From Falsochrobactrum shanghaiense (GTDB taxonomy: Bacteria > Pseudomonadota > Alphaproteobacteria > Rhizobiales > Rhizobiaceae): a stretch of DNA of 64,000 nt. The notes under the pieces are model-generated. The model was not told the origin of the DNA. It made no database searches and worked only from the letters and a program-made list of their open reading frames with translations. Positions 28,831 through 38,575 of this stretch are shown here, piece by piece. Positions within the stretch are counted from its first letter, which is position 1, and each line of letters opens with the position of its first letter. The stretch covers positions 62,001-126,000 of the forward strand of contig NZ_QGDB01000006.1 in the NCBI RefSeq assembly GCF_003149535.1, written 5' to 3'. A program made the position numbers and the translations under genes.

Positions 28831-29568
28831 CTATTTCAGATTTAAAACCTGCTCCCCGATATAGCGTCTGAGCGCTTCCGGTCCAGACGGCGAGAGCAAT
28901 TCGCGCGCCGGACCCTGAGCGCGGATGCTGCCATTGTCGAGAAACAGCAGTTGCGTATCGAGATAAAGCGCGTCTTCAGGTGTATGCGTCACCATCAAAA
29001 CGCTCATGCCGGTCTCGCTTTGCAACTGTTTGACGAGATCGAGCATCTGATGGCGCAGAGCCGGGCCAAGTGAAGCGAAAGCTTCATCAAGAAGCAATAC
29101 GGGCCTTTCGCGCACCAGTGCACGGGCAATGGCGACGCGCTGACGCTCGCCGCCCGAAAGCGCTTCGGGCTTGCGTTTTTCCTTGCCTTGCAGCCCGACG
29201 CGGGCAAGCGCATTGGCGACAGCCTTATGATCCTGCGCGCTCAGCCTGAGGTTTGGCGCGCGGCCAAGGCCGACATTTTGTTCGACATCGAGATGTGCGA
29301 AAAGATTGTTTTCCTGAAACACCATGGAAACGGGGCGGCGGGCGGGAGGAAGCGCGGTAATATCCCGGTTTGCAATGAGAATGCGACCGGCCTGCGGCTC
29401 TTCGAACCCGGCGATGAGATTGAGCAGGGTGGATTTTCCCGATCCGCTCGGCCCGACGATTGCGGCAATGGTTCCGCCCGGCACATGCGCATCAAAATGC
29501 ATTGCCGTTTCGCCATAGCTGAACTGCACGTCTTCAAGATGGATTTCGGCGGCAGGGGAGGTGGTCAT
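28831..29568 (-). CDS. thiQ: Thiamine ABC transporter ATPase ThiQ
   Basis: A 245-residue ATPase: Walker A GPSGSGKS, signature [15 protein letters not shown], Walker [17 protein letters not shown], and [12 protein letters not shown] with the switch His. It energises ThiBP import of thiamine and its phosphates. It is the last gene of thiBPQ and overlaps thiP (start ATG over the thiP stop). Gene order and the upstream TPP riboswitch make the assignment firm. Confidence 0.93.
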   Translation of the reverse strand: MTTSPAAEIHLEDVQFSYGETAMHFDAHVPGGTIAAIVGPSGSGKSTLLNLIAGFEEPQAGRILIANRDITALPPARRPVSMVFQENNLFAHLDVEQNVGLGRAPNLRLSAQDHKAVANALARVGLQGKEKRKPEALSGGERQRVAIARALVRERPVLLLDEAFASLGPALRHQMLDLVKQLQSETGMSVLMVTHTPEDALYLDTQLLFLDNGSIRAQGPARELLSPSGPEALRRYIGEQVLNLK

Positions 29569-31184
29569 GAGGGCCTATTCTTCTGGCTGGCGGCACGATC
29601 GGCAATCATCATCAGGCCAAGGCAGAGCAGGCCAAGAATGAGCGCAAGGCCAGCCGCGTCATATGTGCGGTAGCTGCCCATGCGCTGCAACAGCAAATAG
29701 GGCAGGGTTTGCAGCGCGTCACTGCCGAAAAGGGCGATTGTGCCCAGATCGCCCAAGGAAAGCGCCATGGCAAAGGCAAAGGCCATGCCGGATGGCCTGC
29801 GGATGGATGGCCAGTCGATGATTTTCAGCCGGTTGATCCCATGAATGCCAAGCTGGGCGCAGAGCCGGTCATGGCGTGCTGCCGCCGTATCCCAGGCGGG
29901 GCGCAGCAGCCTTACCGCAAAGGGCATGGCCATGGCGGCATTCACGGTTATGACCATGAGAGCGGCCATGGCGAAAGGGTCCGTGAAATGGCGTAACAGC
30001 ACGAACCAGCCCGCGCCGATGACAATCGGTGGAATGACCAGAATGAGGCTTGAGCCGGTATCGAAGAAGTTTGCCAGTCTGGCGTTTTTCGTTGCGGCAC
30101 GCGCCATGACAAGCGCAAGCGACAGGAGAAGCGCCAAAAGCGCTGCCGAAAAGCCCAGAACGATGCTGGTGCCGATAGCGTGCCAGACGGCGCGCTCACC
30201 CAGGAGCCGGGCCAGATCGGAGGCAAGGCCGGAGATGACGACCCCGGCAATGGGCAGCGCCACATAAAGAAATCCGATCGTGATGACGACGATATTGAAA
30301 AGGCGCTCGGACGCCGATGGCTTGCCATAGCGGCGCGCGCTGGTCGCAAGGGTGAAGCCTTCTTCCGAAGGCTTGCCGGTCAGGCGTAAAGCGAGCAGAA
30401 CCAGCAGGGTCAGCGCCAGTTGCGCGAAGGTGAGGGTCACGGCGCGGGCGGGGTCGAAATCGAAATGCAGGCTCTGGTAGATTGCTACTTCCAGCGTCGT
30501 GGCGCGCGGGCCGCCGCCCAGCGTCAGAACCGTGGTAAAGCTCGTAATGCAGAGCATGAAGATGAGGCCCGTCATTCCCGGCAGGTTGCGGCGGATGACC
30601 GGCCATTCGATGAGGCGCAAGCGTGCGCGATTATCCATGCCCAATTGGGCGGCAAGCTTGAAGTAATCGGCGGGAATCGTTTCGTAGGACGCAAGAATGA
30701 GCCGCACGGCCAGCGGCATATTGAAGAAGACATGGGCGATGAGAATGCCCGTAATGCCGTAAATGTCGGGCTGCAACGGATAGGAGGTCAATTGCGAAAT
30801 CTGGGCGATAAAACCGTTGCGCCCGTAAATGCTGGTGACGCCCAAAACCGCAACGAGCGCAGGCAGGGCCAGAGGCAGGGCAAAAAGGCGCAGGATGAAA
30901 GCGCGACCGGGAAATCGTGGCTGCGAATAGAGCGCGCGGGCGACGGGAACTGCAAACAGAACCGATAGCAGGCTCGATGCGATGGCCTGCAAGACCGTGA
31001 AGCGCGCGACCCGCAGCAGATAGGCATCGATATGGATTTGCGCTCCAAAACCACTCGCTTCCAGAGCAAGCGCAAGAAGCGCGCCGCCGGTGAGCACTGC
31101 AAGAAACAGCAATGCCAGCATTCCCGCGACGGGCTTCATCGCGGGTGCATGGTTGAAGCGGTTTTGTGCGTGTGAATGGCTCAT
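29565..31184 (-). CDS. thiP: Thiamine ABC transporter permease ThiP
   Basis: A 539-residue protein with about 12 membrane segments and two permease domains in tandem, as usual for ThiP. The two ATPase-contact loops are visible ([20 protein letters not shown] and [20 protein letters not shown]). The start ATG at 31184 overlaps the thiB stop (ATGA), which is why the longer upstream reading is not used. Confidence 0.93.
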   Translation of the reverse strand: MSHSHAQNRFNHAPAMKPVAGMLALLFLAVLTGGALLALALEASGFGAQIHIDAYLLRVARFTVLQAIASSLLSVLFAVPVARALYSQPRFPGRAFILRLFALPLALPALVAVLGVTSIYGRNGFIAQISQLTSYPLQPDIYGITGILIAHVFFNMPLAVRLILASYETIPADYFKLAAQLGMDNRARLRLIEWPVIRRNLPGMTGLIFMLCITSFTTVLTLGGGPRATTLEVAIYQSLHFDFDPARAVTLTFAQLALTLLVLLALRLTGKPSEEGFTLATSARRYGKPSASERLFNIVVITIGFLYVALPIAGVVISGLASDLARLLGERAVWHAIGTSIVLGFSAALLALLLSLALVMARAATKNARLANFFDTGSSLILVIPPIVIGAGWFVLLRHFTDPFAMAALMVITVNAAMAMPFAVRLLRPAWDTAAARHDRLCAQLGIHGINRLKIIDWPSIRRPSGMAFAFAMALSLGDLGTIALFGSDALQTLPYLLLQRMGSYRTYDAAGLALILGLLCLGLMMIADRAASQKNRPS

Positions 31185-32179
31185 TTGCTCGTGGCAGCAA
31201 GCCATTCATCGATCCATGCCCTGCGGTTTTTCGCAACCTCATCAGGCGGCAGGAGCAGTGTTTTTTCAGGTTTTGCCAATTGGTCGAAAGCAGCGGGAAG
31301 CGGATTTGACGTCTTGCCCGCCGGATACATCCAGTTTGTTTCAGGGATTACATCCTGAAAACCCGGCCCGGTCATGAAGGCAAGGAATTTCTGTGCCAGC
31401 GGGTTTTTTGCGCCTGTCGTCGTCTGGGCTGCCAGTTCTATCTGGAGATAATTGCCTTCCGGATAGGCCAGCGCCTTATAGCGCTGCGTATCTTCCGCGA
31501 TCATGTGATAGGCGGGGGAAGTGGTATAGGAAAGCACCATCGGCGCTTCGCCCTTGGTGAAAAGCCCATAGGCTTCGGACCAGCCCGGCGTGACGGTGAG
31601 AATGCGCTTTTGAAGCTTTTCCCAGGCCTGCCCCGCCTGATCGCCATAGACCGCTTTCATCCAGAGCAGGATTCCAAGCCCCGGCGTCGATGTGCGCGGG
31701 TCTTGTATGACGATCTTCTGCGAAGGGTCGCCTTCCACCAGTTCCTTGAGGCTTTGCGGCGGACGGGCAAGCTTTTCGGAATCATAGACCACGGCGAAAT
31801 AACCGTAATCATAGGGCACGAAAATATCATCCCTGAAATCGCCGGGAATGCTGATATTGGACTGGTCGATGAGGCTGGGCGCGAAATAGCCGGTCGCGCG
31901 CGCCTCGCTCGTCAGATTGGTGTCCAGCCCCAGCACGATGTCGGCCTTGGTATTGCCGCCTTCGAGCTTGAGGCGATTGAGAAGGGCGACGCCATCGGCG
32001 GAAGCGACCCATTGCAGCTCGCAATCGCATTCCTTCTCGAAATTTTCCTTGATTTTGGGGCCGGGGCCCCAGTCGGCGACGAAACTGTCATAGGTATAGA
32101 TCGTAAGCGTGTCTTTTGCCTGCGCCGCAGGAGCGAGAATGACAGCCGCCGAAAAGGCGAGCAAAGATAAAAGCCGCAT
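31181..32179 (-). CDS. thiB: Thiamine ABC transporter substrate-binding protein ThiB
   Basis: A 332-residue periplasmic protein with signal peptide [21 protein letters not shown], mature start near [19 protein letters not shown]. The YDSF and tryptophan-rich N-terminal region and [24 protein letters not shown] are typical of thiamine/TPP-binding proteins. AAGGA lies about 9 bases before the ATG at 32179. The TPP riboswitch is 64 bases upstream of that start, so thiamine pyrophosphate should repress the operon. Confidence 0.94.
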   Translation of the reverse strand: MRLLSLLAFSAAVILAPAAQAKDTLTIYTYDSFVADWGPGPKIKENFEKECDCELQWVASADGVALLNRLKLEGGNTKADIVLGLDTNLTSEARATGYFAPSLIDQSNISIPGDFRDDIFVPYDYGYFAVVYDSEKLARPPQSLKELVEGDPSQKIVIQDPRTSTPGLGILLWMKAVYGDQAGQAWEKLQKRILTVTPGWSEAYGLFTKGEAPMVLSYTTSPAYHMIAEDTQRYKALAYPEGNYLQIELAAQTTTGAKNPLAQKFLAFMTGPGFQDVIPETNWMYPAGKTSNPLPAAFDQLAKPEKTLLLPPDEVAKNRRAWIDEWLAATSK

Positions 32180-32243
32180 AGGGGCACTTTCCTTTTCAAG
32201 TTCGAGAGGATCGAGCGCCGCTATCATTGTATCGGGCAGCATC

Positions 32244-32335
32244 TAATCCCTCCGCCGGTGCAAACCGGATCAGGTTCAGCGGGTTGGCCGGAGTGCGGCC
32301 TCTCAGCCATTGCGATTGCGAATGGCACCCCGTTA
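32244..32335 (-). ncRNA. TPP riboswitch (THI element) controlling thiBPQ
   Basis: On the minus strand the conserved core reads in order: GGGGTGCC, GGCTGAGAGG, ACCCGCTGAACCTGATC, and CGGAGGGATTA. These are the hallmark blocks of the THI-box. It lies just upstream of thiB and reads toward it. The downstream 64-base stretch to the thiB start would be the expression platform; a U-rich terminator is not obvious, so translational control is more likely. Confidence 0.95.
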
Positions 32336-32438
32336 GAGCAAATATGACAATAGTGCTTTCGTACCCGAAGGGCAAGGGAGGGCGCGCGTGGGCAAAACCG
32401 GGCTTCCGGCTGCGATTTGGTCGTGTTATGAGCAGCTT

Positions 32439-33092
32439 ATGAGCACATTCGTCATTTTGCTGGGCGGCGATCTCGTCGTCACCGACCGCCTGAAGCGCCA
32501 GATTTCCGATGCGCGGGTTTTTGCTGCCGACAGCGGCATGCGTCATGCGCAAATGCTTGGCGTCGAGCCGGAACTGTGGCTGGGCGATTTCGACTCGACA
32601 TCGGAAGACCTGCACAGGCAATACGCCCATATACCGAAAAAGACCTTTCCGCGCGCCAAGGACAAGACCGATGGGGAACTGGCGCTGGATGAGGCTTTCG
32701 AGCGCGGAGCAACGAAAGTCGTTCTTTGCGGAGCCTTTGGCGGATCGCGCGTCGATCACACATTGCTGCATCTGACGATGGCGAGCGCGCAGGCGGCCAG
32801 AGGCCGCAATATCATGCTCACAAGCGGAACGGAGGAGGCGTGGCCCCTTGTGGCCGGAAGCCATCAGTTTGATTTCGGGCAGGAAACAATTTTCAGCGTT
32901 GTCAACTTCAGTACTGTTGAAGGGCTTTCAATCACGAACGCGCAATGGCCGTTAGATAATGTGACCCTTCCTTTCGGCTCTTCATGGACGGTTTCCAATA
33001 TAGCCTATGGAACTCTTGGCGTTACCATGCGTTCTGGTCTTGCAATACTTGTCGCTAACTTCGAGTTGGCGGCGTCCGCCGAGGGGCGCTAA
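32439..33092 (+). CDS. thiN: Thiamine pyrophosphokinase
   Basis: A 217-residue enzyme that transfers pyrophosphate from ATP to thiamine to make TPP. Family motifs: LLGGD at the N-terminus, AADSGMRHAQMLGVEPELWLGDFDS, PRAKDKTDGELAL, GAFGGSRVDHTL, and a C-terminal beta domain with LSITNAQWPLDNVTL. It is divergent from thiBPQ and shares its intergenic region. The riboswitch reads away from it, so it is not controlled by that element. The start is the ATG at 32439 (MSTFVILLGGD). Confidence 0.93.
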   Translation: MSTFVILLGGDLVVTDRLKRQISDARVFAADSGMRHAQMLGVEPELWLGDFDSTSEDLHRQYAHIPKKTFPRAKDKTDGELALDEAFERGATKVVLCGAFGGSRVDHTLLHLTMASAQAARGRNIMLTSGTEEAWPLVAGSHQFDFGQETIFSVVNFSTVEGLSITNAQWPLDNVTLPFGSSWTVSNIAYGTLGVTMRSGLAILVANFELAASAEGR

Positions 33093-33111
33093 CCTTAAAA
33101 TCTGAAAAGGC

Positions 33112-33140
33112 TTGACGCTTGCAAGCAAAATGTATTGTAA
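33112..33140 (+). promoter_or_regulatory. Probable housekeeping promoter of the small lipoprotein gene
   Basis: TTGACG (33112-33117) followed by TGTATTGTAA with the -10 at about 33133-33140, a spacer of 15-17 bases. It lies ~85 bases before the lipoprotein ATG and just after thiN. Confidence 0.5.
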
Positions 33141-33226
33141 ATGATTCAAGCGGGTATCATCTGCTTTACGCCGAAATTGGGGACGCAAAGTCGGTGATTG
33201 TGTCAATTCTTGAAGGAGATTGTTTC

Positions 33227-33511
33227 ATGAAGTCACGTCTTTCCATGATTGCAATTGTCGGCGTGTTTGCGTTCTCGATGGCTGCATGCACGACCTCGGA
33301 AAAGCGTACCGCTGGTTATGGTGTCGGCGGTGCGGCTCTTGGCGCGCTGGCTGGCGGCGCTATCACGGGTAGCGGCCGCGGTGCGTTGGCCGGTGCTGCC
33401 ATTGGCGGTGCTGCCGGTACGCTGGTGGGTGCTGCACAGACGCGCAACGGCGTGCAATATTGCCGTTATCGCGACAATTATGGCCGTATCTACGAAGCTC
33501 CATGTAACTGA
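33227..33511 (+). CDS. Small glycine-zipper lipoprotein
   Basis: A 94-residue protein with a lipoprotein signal: MKSRLSMIAIVGVFAFSMAAC, Cys 21 as the lipidation site. The mature part holds a glycine-zipper (YGVGGAALGALAGGAITGSG then RGALAGAAIGGAAGTLVG) typical of the 17-kDa antigen/Rickettsia-type outer-membrane lipoproteins, then a short C-terminus with two cysteines. GAAGGAG lies 8 bases before the ATG. Probable small outer-membrane lipoprotein; function unknown. Confidence 0.88.
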   Translation: MKSRLSMIAIVGVFAFSMAACTTSEKRTAGYGVGGAALGALAGGAITGSGRGALAGAAIGGAAGTLVGAAQTRNGVQYCRYRDNYGRIYEAPCN

Positions 33512-33550
33512 TCAGCAGTTGCAGGCTGCCGGATGCAGCAAGGTTCAAGG

Positions 33551-33582
33551 AAGGCCGGGGCAACCCGGCCTTTTCCTTTTTG
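33551..33582 (+). terminator. Rho-independent terminator after the lipoprotein gene
   Basis: Stem AAGGCCGGG/CCCGGCCTT with a GCAA tetraloop, followed by TTTTCCTTTTT. Confidence 0.9.
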
Positions 33583-33660
33583 AGCGGTTCCATTTGACAG
33601 AACGGCTTTTGTCCCCGACAAGCAGGGCGCAAATTTCAACGGCATTTTTCAAAGAGAACC

Positions 33661-35472
33661 ATGGCACCTCCCCTTCTTCGTCTCGATCAGGTAAAACTCA
33701 CCTTTGGCGGCACACCGCTTCTGGAAGAGGCCGCGCTTTCCGTCAGCGAAGGTGATCGGATCGCGCTGGTCGGCCGCAACGGCTCGGGCAAGTCCACCCT
33801 GCTCAAGATTGCCGCCGACATGGTGGAGCCGACTTCGGGTGAAGTGTTCAAACATCCCGGCGCGACGATCCGCTATTTGCCGCAGGCGCCCGATCTGGAT
33901 GGATTTGCCAATGTGCGCGCCTATGTCGAAGCGGGGCTTGGTCCGGCGGATGATCCGCATCGCGTGACCTATCTGCTCGAACATCTGGGGCTGACGGGGG
34001 AAGAAAAGCCGGACCATCTCTCAGGCGGGGAGGCGCGCCGCGCAGCACTTGCAAGGGTGATCGCGCCGCAGCCCGATGTGCTGCTGCTGGACGAGCCGAC
34101 CAACCATCTCGATCTCAACACCATCGAATGGCTGGAAGACGAGTTGCGGCAGATACGTTCGGCAATCGTGCTGATTTCCCACGACCGCCGTTTTCTCGAA
34201 AATGTCAGCCGTTCGACGGTATGGCTCGACCGTGGCATTACGCGCCGTCTGGAGCAGGGCTTTGCGCATTTCGAGGAATGGCGTGACAAGGTTCTCGAAG
34301 AAGAGGAACGCGATCTGCACAAGCTGGGTCGTCAGATCGCGCGCGAGGAACATTGGCTGCGCTATGGCGTGACCGCGCGCCGCAAGCGCAATATGCGCCG
34401 ACTGGGCGAGTTGCACACGATGCGCGCCGAGTTTCGCAATCATCGCAAGGCGCAGGGCAATGCCGTGCTTGCCGCAAGCGATTCAAAGGAATCGGGCAAG
34501 CTGGTGATCGAAGCCAAGGGGCTTAACAAGGCCTATGGCGAGCGGGTTCTGGTCAAGGACTTTTCGACCCGCATCCAGCGCGGCGACCGTATCGGTCTGG
34601 TGGGGCCGAACGGGGCGGGAAAAACGACACTTCTGTCGCTTCTCACCGGAAAGCTGGAACCCGATTCCGGCACGTTGCGGCTTGGCGTCAATCTGGAAAT
34701 GGCCGAACTCGACCAGAAGCGCGAGAGCCTCAATCTTGATGACACTCTGGCGCATTATCTGACCGATGGTCGTGGCGAAAGCCTCATCGTCAATGGCGAA
34801 CAGCGTCATGTCGTTTCCTATATGAAGGACTTTCTGTTCCAGCCCGAACAGATACGGACACCGATCCGCGAACTTTCGGGCGGCGAAAGAGCACGGCTGA
34901 TGCTTGCCCGCGTGCTGGCGCGGCCTGCCAATCTGCTGATTCTCGACGAACCGACCAATGATCTCGATATGGAAACGCTCGATCTGTTGCAGGAACTGGT
35001 CGCGGGCTTTCCCGGCACGGTCATTCTGGTCAGCCATGACCGCGATTTTCTTGACCGCACCGTCACTTCGGTCATTGCCCCGGAAGGGGATGGTAACTGG
35101 CTCGAATATGCGGGCGGCTATGCCGATATGATGGCGCAGCGCAAGGAACAGGCTTTGGCGCGGCGCAATGTGAAGACGGCTTCACGCAGCGATGACAAAG
35201 GCGCAGAGGCTGCACAGCCAAAGCGCGAGGAGAAGCGCAAGCTTTCCTACAAGCAGAAATTCGCGCTTGAAACACTGCCGGGCAAAATGGACGTGCTGGG
35301 CAAGGAAATCGCTATGCTTGAAGGCAAGCTTGCCGATCCGCAGCTTTACACCAAGGACCCGGCCCTGTTTGCGAAGACCGCTGATCTTCTGGAAAAGAAG
35401 CGCGCTGAGCATTCGGCCATGGAAGAAGAATGGCTGGAGCTGGAAATGCTGCGCGAGGAACTGGAAGGGTAA
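33661..35472 (+). CDS. ABC-F family ATPase (Uup-like)
   Basis: A 603-residue soluble protein with two ABC domains and no membrane segment. Domain 1: GRNGSGKS and LSGGEARR, then LLLDEPTNHLDL. Domain 2: GPNGAGKT and LSGGERAR, then LILDEPTNDLDM. The interdomain linker is helical and charged, and the C-terminal ~95 residues form a Lys/Glu-rich coiled coil (KLSYKQKFALETLPGKMDVL region), as in Uup. ABC-F proteins act on ribosomes; Uup-type proteins also bind branched DNA. Exact role unassigned. Confidence 0.9.
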   Translation: MAPPLLRLDQVKLTFGGTPLLEEAALSVSEGDRIALVGRNGSGKSTLLKIAADMVEPTSGEVFKHPGATIRYLPQAPDLDGFANVRAYVEAGLGPADDPHRVTYLLEHLGLTGEEKPDHLSGGEARRAALARVIAPQPDVLLLDEPTNHLDLNTIEWLEDELRQIRSAIVLISHDRRFLENVSRSTVWLDRGITRRLEQGFAHFEEWRDKVLEEEERDLHKLGRQIAREEHWLRYGVTARRKRNMRRLGELHTMRAEFRNHRKAQGNAVLAASDSKESGKLVIEAKGLNKAYGERVLVKDFSTRIQRGDRIGLVGPNGAGKTTLLSLLTGKLEPDSGTLRLGVNLEMAELDQKRESLNLDDTLAHYLTDGRGESLIVNGEQRHVVSYMKDFLFQPEQIRTPIRELSGGERARLMLARVLARPANLLILDEPTNDLDMETLDLLQELVAGFPGTVILVSHDRDFLDRTVTSVIAPEGDGNWLEYAGGYADMMAQRKEQALARRNVKTASRSDDKGAEAAQPKREEKRKLSYKQKFALETLPGKMDVLGKEIAMLEGKLADPQLYTKDPALFAKTADLLEKKRAEHSAMEEEWLELEMLREELEG

Positions 35473-35493
35473 GGTTTACCCTTCCATCCATTG

Positions 35494-36441
35494 TCAGTTG
35501 CTGGCTTGGTTGAGACGCGCGATGGCGTCGTCATCGAGCTTCAGCCGGGCGGCGTCGATCAATTCGCCAAGCTGGGCGGAACTGGTCGCGCTGGCAATCG
35601 GCGCCGTGATCGCCGGATGGGCGATCAGCCATGCAATGGCGATCTGGGCGGGCGTGGCATTATTGGCCTGCGCCACTTCATCAAGTGCCGCGAGAATGCG
35701 CAAGCCGCGATCGGTGAGATATTTTTCCACCGAACTGCCGCGCGCACTCTGGCCAAGATCGTCCTTTGAGCGGTATTTGCCGGTAAGGAACCCGGCGGCG
35801 AGCGAATAATAGGGAATGACGCCCAAGCCGTTATCGCGGCAGATGGCCTCAAGCCCGTTTTCAAAATCGGCGCGATCATAGAGATTATAAAGCGGCTGCA
35901 AGCTTTCATAGCGCGGCAGGTTATGCTTTTTTGCGGTATCGAGCGCTTCCGACAGGCGTTCCGGCGTCAGGTTGGAACAACCGATGGCGCGCACCTTGCC
36001 TGCTTCGATCAGTTCCTTATAGGTGCCGAGCACATCCTCGAAAGGGGTTTCGGGGTCGTCCCAATGGGACTGGTAGAGATCGATATAGTCGGTTTGCAAC
36101 CGTTTGAGGGAGGCATCGACGGCCTTGCGGATATAGGCCGGAGACAGGCCCTTTTCTCCCGGCCCCATTTCCGAGCCGACCTTGGTGGCGATGACGACCT
36201 TATGGCGCAGGCCGCGGGATTTGAGCCAGTTGCCGATGATGGTTTCGGATTCGCCGCCGATATTGCCGGGCGCCCAGGAGGAATAGGCGTCGGCTGTGTC
36301 GATGAAATTCAGCCCTGCATCGACGAAACGGTCGAGCAGCGAAAAAGATGTCGCTTCATCGACCGTCCATCCGAATACATTGCCGCCAAAACACAGCGGC
36401 GAGACCTCAAGTCCGGTCTGTCCGAGCTTTCTTGATTCCAT
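35494..36441 (-). CDS. Aldo/keto reductase
   Basis: A 315-residue (beta/alpha)8 NADPH oxidoreductase. The catalytic residues are visible as Asp/Tyr in FIDTADAYSSW, Lys in VIATKVG, and His in DLYQSHWDDP. The start ATG at 36441 (MESRKLGQTGLEVSPLCFGG) follows GGGAAGGA. Substrate unknown; the AKR fold and the ARLNQASN C-terminus resemble general stress-type reductases. It converges with the ABC-F gene. Confidence 0.88.
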   Translation of the reverse strand: MESRKLGQTGLEVSPLCFGGNVFGWTVDEATSFSLLDRFVDAGLNFIDTADAYSSWAPGNIGGESETIIGNWLKSRGLRHKVVIATKVGSEMGPGEKGLSPAYIRKAVDASLKRLQTDYIDLYQSHWDDPETPFEDVLGTYKELIEAGKVRAIGCSNLTPERLSEALDTAKKHNLPRYESLQPLYNLYDRADFENGLEAICRDNGLGVIPYYSLAAGFLTGKYRSKDDLGQSARGSSVEKYLTDRGLRILAALDEVAQANNATPAQIAIAWLIAHPAITAPIASATSSAQLGELIDAARLKLDDDAIARLNQASN

Positions 36442-36520
36442 GGATTCAATTCCTTCCCTGGAATGCAAATCCTCATGGATTCGCAGGGTTGTGATTCTGC
36501 GAAGAGAAAGGCCCTTGAAA

Positions 36521-36781
36521 TCAGCTCATGCCAAGTGCGTCCATATAAAGCTGGAGCATGGCTTCCTCTTCCTGACGCTCATGATCTTCTTTCTTACGCA
36601 AACGAATAATGGTCCTTACGACCTTGCTGTCAAATCCTGAACCCTTCAATTCCGCGTAAACTTCCTTGATGTCGTCGCCGATGGTCTTCTTTTCCTCTTC
36701 GAGACGCTCGATGCGTTCGATGAAGGCACGTAACTGGCCAACGGCAATGGTCTGGGCTTCGCTGGTAATATCGTCGCTCAC
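36521..36781 (-). CDS. gapR: GapR-family nucleoid protein (DUF2312)
   Basis: An 86-residue, highly charged helical protein ([20 protein letters not shown] region then [21 protein letters not shown]). It matches GapR, an alphaproteobacterial protein that binds AT-rich, overtwisted DNA and supports replication. The start is GTG at 36781 with GGAG six bases before; upstream in-frame sequence does not match the family. Confidence 0.9.
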   Translation of the reverse strand: MSDDITSEAQTIAVGQLRAFIERIERLEEEKKTIGDDIKEVYAELKGSGFDSKVVRTIIRLRKKEDHERQEEEAMLQLYMDALGMS

Positions 36782-36935
36782 GGGTTTCTCCAATACAAGT
36801 CGATGATGAATGCGCGGATGCATCCAGTTAGAGGAATAAGAGGGCGGTCGAAAGGAGGAAAGATTTGTCCTGCGGGTCGCAGGCAAAATTTAGGGTTTTT
36901 GATGCCAACACCCTGTGGATAGCGGGTAAAGCTGT

Positions 36936-37724
36936 TCAGATGACAGGGCCTGTGCGCGAGCCGAAATGGCGGATTTCATGAATCTCCGGTTGTGCATTGA
37001 TGGATTCGAGCATGGGCGCGAGGCGTTCCGCCCATTGTCCGGCCCCGCTTTTTTCCGCGATGAGATCCTGGCGCACTTCGATCAGCACATGGGCGTAGCC
37101 ATTGGCGGTTGCATGGCGATACATCGCATCATTGCGCAGGGCGCCATCATAAGGCTCGTTATCGCCGACGATGAGATCAGGATTTTCCCGCAGCATGGAA
37201 AGAAGCGGCGTTACGGCGCGCGGATCGCTATCCCACAACAGGCCGATATGCCACGGGCGGGCCCGGCCTTTCCAGTGCGGCGTAAACGAATGGATGGAGA
37301 CGATGAAAGGGGCCTTGCCGCTCGTGGAAGCCACCCGGGCGCTCTGGCGGGCGACCGCATCATGATAGGGGCGGTAAAAATGCTTCAGGCGGGTTTCGCG
37401 TTCATGCGCGGATAAAGGATAATTGCCGGAAATCACCGCCCCGTCCGACAATTGCATGATGAGGGTGGGATCGTCCTCGCCCCGATTGGGGTCGATCAGG
37501 AGGCGGGAAAACCCGCCCATGACCGCCGGGGCATTCAGGCGCAGAGCCAGTTGCCGCGTCAGTTCTTCCACGCCGATGTCATAGGCGATATGGCGGTCGA
37601 ACTGGCTTTGCGCCAGACCCAGCGAGCCATATTCGGAAGGGACGTCACGCCGCGCATGATCTGCCGTCAGCAGCAGGCCGACGCTGAAATCACCATCGAT
37701 CAGGTGGGCAGGCGAGAATGGCAT
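36936..37724 (-). CDS. N-formylglutamate amidohydrolase family protein
   Basis: A 262-residue protein of the FGase family: LLLTADHARRDVP near the N-terminus, the DIGVEELTRQLALRL segment, SRLLIDPNRGEDDP, and the IVSIHSFTP metal-site region. Family members hydrolyse N-formylglutamate in histidine breakdown or act on related amides; this copy is not next to hut genes, so the substrate is uncertain. It is on the same strand as gapR, 154 bases upstream of it. Confidence 0.85.
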   Translation of the reverse strand: MPFSPAHLIDGDFSVGLLLTADHARRDVPSEYGSLGLAQSQFDRHIAYDIGVEELTRQLALRLNAPAVMGGFSRLLIDPNRGEDDPTLIMQLSDGAVISGNYPLSAHERETRLKHFYRPYHDAVARQSARVASTSGKAPFIVSIHSFTPHWKGRARPWHIGLLWDSDPRAVTPLLSMLRENPDLIVGDNEPYDGALRNDAMYRHATANGYAHVLIEVRQDLIAEKSGAGQWAERLAPMLESINAQPEIHEIRHFGSRTGPVI

Positions 37725-37753
37725 GAAGTGATTTACCCCGGTTATTTCGAGAC

Positions 37754-37920
37754 TAAAGCATGACGCCCGAAAGTGGGAACCGGTTTCGGGATGACGACAT
37801 GCATTAAAACAACAACTTAAAGCGCATCCCGAAAAGTGTGAAACGGTTTTCGGAAAAGATGCGCGTTAAAACAACAACTGAAAGCGCAAGGAGCGAATCT
37901 GAAAGATCGCGACACGCTTT
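37754..37920 (+). repeat. Composite ~165-bp palindromic repeat, left copy
   Basis: Starts TAAAGCATGACGCCCGAAAG and contains, in order, the CCCGAAA/TTTCGGG hairpin, AAAACAACAACTTAAAGCGC, the GCATCCCGAAAAG/TTTTCGGAAAAGATGCGCG hairpin, and GAAAGATCGCGACACGCTTT at the end. The whole unit is present in reverse orientation at 43715-43877 with few differences. It lies between the FGase and DUF1036 genes. Confidence 0.88.
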
Positions 37921-38113
37921 ATGCGGCCAAAGAACGTGCAGAGGCCAGATCTGTCATGAGAAAACCCCGATTGCAACGATCATTCTTGTATCTACGTCCC
38001 GCTTCTCGGTGGGATTGCGTTGACATCAAAGGCGAAACTGCCGAAAAGAGAGCGACCGAAAGAGGATTTCCCTGGTGAGACACAAGCGATTGCGGGCTGA
38101 AGGAGTTCGGCGA

Positions 38114-38575
38114 ATGCGACTTCCACTGTTTCTTGGTTTGTTTGCCAGTGCGCTGGTAGCTGCAATGGGCATGACATCCACGGAAGCGCGGGCCGATTTC
38201 AGGGTATGCAACTCCACGCAAAACCTCGTCGGCGTCGCTATCGGCTACCGGGCGAAGGCTGGCTGGGTGACCGAAGGCTGGTGGCACATCGACGGCTCGA
38301 CCTGCAAGACGCTGATCGAAGGCCCACTCACCTCCCGCTATTATTATCTCTATGCCGAAGATTCCCAAAGCGGCGGACGCTGGGAAGGCAAGGTCAATAT
38401 GTGCGTAGCGGAAAAGGAATTCCGCATCACAGGCGTGCAGGATTGCTTTGCACGCGGCTTTCAACGCAACGGCTTTCAGGAGTATGACACCGGCGAGCAA
38501 TCGAGCTGGATGGTGCAGCTCACCGATGAAGCGCCGTTGGACAACCCCACAGTTACAGGAACGAACAGTCAATGA
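38114..38575 (+). CDS. Secreted DUF1036 protein
   Basis: A 153-residue protein with a signal peptide (MRLPLFLGLFASALVAAMG then ...ARA) and a DUF1036 core: DFRVCNSTQNLVGVAIGYR, GWVTEGWWHIDGSTCKTL, and YYYLYAEDSQSGGRW. Four cysteines in the mature part could form two disulfides. The ATG at 38114 has AGGAG 8 bases before. Its stop overlaps the pyk start (ATGA), an arrangement that implies co-translation. Function unknown. Confidence 0.88.
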   Translation: MRLPLFLGLFASALVAAMGMTSTEARADFRVCNSTQNLVGVAIGYRAKAGWVTEGWWHIDGSTCKTLIEGPLTSRYYYLYAEDSQSGGRWEGKVNMCVAEKEFRITGVQDCFARGFQRNGFQEYDTGEQSSWMVQLTDEAPLDNPTVTGTNSQ

